Source: Candidatus Omnitrophota bacterium (lineage in GTDB: Bacteria; Omnitrophota; 4484-213). Taken from it: 7,767 nucleotides of DNA. The notes under the pieces were generated by a model that searched no databases, was not told the DNA's origin, and saw only the letters and a program-made list of their open reading frames with translations. Where the stretch lies: positions 1 to 7,767 of the forward strand of contig QNCL01000037.1 of NCBI GenBank assembly GCA_003645805.1. The letters run 5' to 3'. Made by a program: the position numbers and the translations under genes. This document shows positions 7,240-7,767 of this stretch, in pieces (the first letter of the stretch is position 1; every line of letters starts with the position of its first letter).

Positions 7240-7767
7240 TTAACTGGCTTGCTTATCAGAATCTGACTCAATCCCCACAATCTCTCTCACCTCTTTTCCA
7301 CTGAGCACCTCTCTCTCCAGCAAAGTAGAAGCCAGCAGTTCCAATTTACTCTTATACTCGGTTAAGAGTTCCTTTGCGCGTTTATAACACTGTTCAATAA
7401 TATATCGCACCTCCTCATCAATAAGTTGGGCGGTCTTCTCACTATAGTTTCTCTCATCTAAAATATCCCGTCCTAAAAATATCTGCTTCCTGCTCTTGCC
7501 AAAAGTGAGGTTGCCTAATCTACTCATCCCAAACTCACAAACCATCTGACGGGCTATTTCTGTAGCCATCTCCAGATCATTCTGAGCCCCGGTGGTAATC
7601 TCTTTACTCATTAGTTCCTCTGAAACCCGTCCTCCTAATAAGACCGTAAGTTTATCCAATAACTCCTTCTTGCTAATCAGGTAGCGGTCTTTCAAAGGCA
7701 TCTGCATTGTGTATCCCAGTGCTGCTGTTCCTCGCGGAAGCACAGAGACTTTATGCAGTTGCTCTCC
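7240..7767 (-). CDS. ftsH: ATP-dependent zinc metalloprotease FtsH, C-terminal part
   Basis: FtsH is a hexameric membrane-anchored AAA+ protease that degrades unassembled membrane proteins and short-lived regulators. Only the last 175 residues are in the window; the frame is open to the right edge, so the transmembrane segment, the AAA module and the HExxH zinc site are outside. What remains is the back half of the peptidase domain: HKVSVLPRGTAALGYTMQMP, DRYLISKKELLDKLTVLLGGRVSEEL, and TTGAQNDLEMATEIARQMVCEFGMS, in which Asp64 of the visible fragment is the expected third zinc ligand. It then has LGRDI, RNYSEKTAQLIDEEVRYII and a terminal LLEREVLSGKEVREIVG. The acidic/polar tail IESDSDKQAS ends at TAA. 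ftsH is often followed by folP in bacteria, which supports reading the next gene as folP-derived. Identity is secure. Confidence 0.96.
   Translation of the reverse strand, partial: GEQLHKVSVLPRGTAALGYTMQMPLKDRYLISKKELLDKLTVLLGGRVSEELMSKEITTGAQNDLEMATEIARQMVCEFGMSRLGNLTFGKSRKQIFLGRDILDERNYSEKTAQLIDEEVRYIIEQCYKRAKELLTEYKSKLELLASTLLEREVLSGKEVREIVGIESDSDKQAS

Noticed and set aside
1..7767. Novel defence, mobile or CRISPR-like system
   Set aside because: All space is filled by core housekeeping genes of uniform composition. No repeats, integrase, transposase or toxin-antitoxin signatures were seen.

Overview
The window is a densely packed bacterial chromosomal segment. Every convincing gene lies on the minus strand, so the genes are read here from right to left. 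The order of transcription is: ftsH (3' end only) > a small stand-alone FolP-N-terminal-like domain gene > metF > dnaN > a DUF721/DciA-family gene > gyrB > gyrA (cut by the left edge). Intergenic gaps are 3 to 62 nt and one pair overlaps by 8 nt. I see no RNA gene, insertion sequence, CRISPR array, convincing terminator or strong promoter. The whole run looks like one transcription unit or a chain of tightly coupled units.

Right part (about 5950-7767): the C-terminal 175 residues of the membrane protease FtsH are followed by a 119-codon gene. Its product matches the accessory N-terminal domain of the long form of dihydropteroate synthase (FolP), but the catalytic TIM barrel is missing. The next gene is metF, the folate-dependent methylenetetrahydrofolate reductase. 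It lies in the same reading frame as the FolP-like domain, separated only by TAG-AGA. ftsH next to folP is a familiar bacterial pairing. Here the folP position holds only the N-domain, with another folate TIM-barrel enzyme directly behind it.

Left part (1-5920): dnaN (sliding clamp), a DUF721/DciA-type gene (the family includes a replicative helicase loader), gyrB and gyrA form a replication and topology block. It resembles the classic dnaA-dnaN-recF-DUF721-gyrB-gyrA origin neighbourhood, but recF is absent and the position upstream of dnaN is taken by ftsH and folate genes. GyrA has the catalytic tyrosine and a GyrA-box, so this is gyrase and not topoisomerase IV. Its quinolone-site residue 83 is valine. 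GyrB is 770 residues and carries the TOPRIM insertion seen in proteobacterial-type GyrB.

Organism: a bacterium of uncertain phylum. The coding strand is markedly purine-rich (the + strand is full of CT runs), and the proteins are rich in Lys, Glu, Arg and Ile with many AGA/AGG arginine codons. This resembles thermophilic or anaerobic deep-branching lineages. The FolP N-domain type and the DUF721-gyrB-gyrA order would suit an uncultured group such as Omnitrophota or a deltaproteobacteria-like lineage, but this is a guess. Nothing here looks like a defence or mobile system. The most unusual item is the detached FolP domain fused in frame, but for one stop codon, to MetF.
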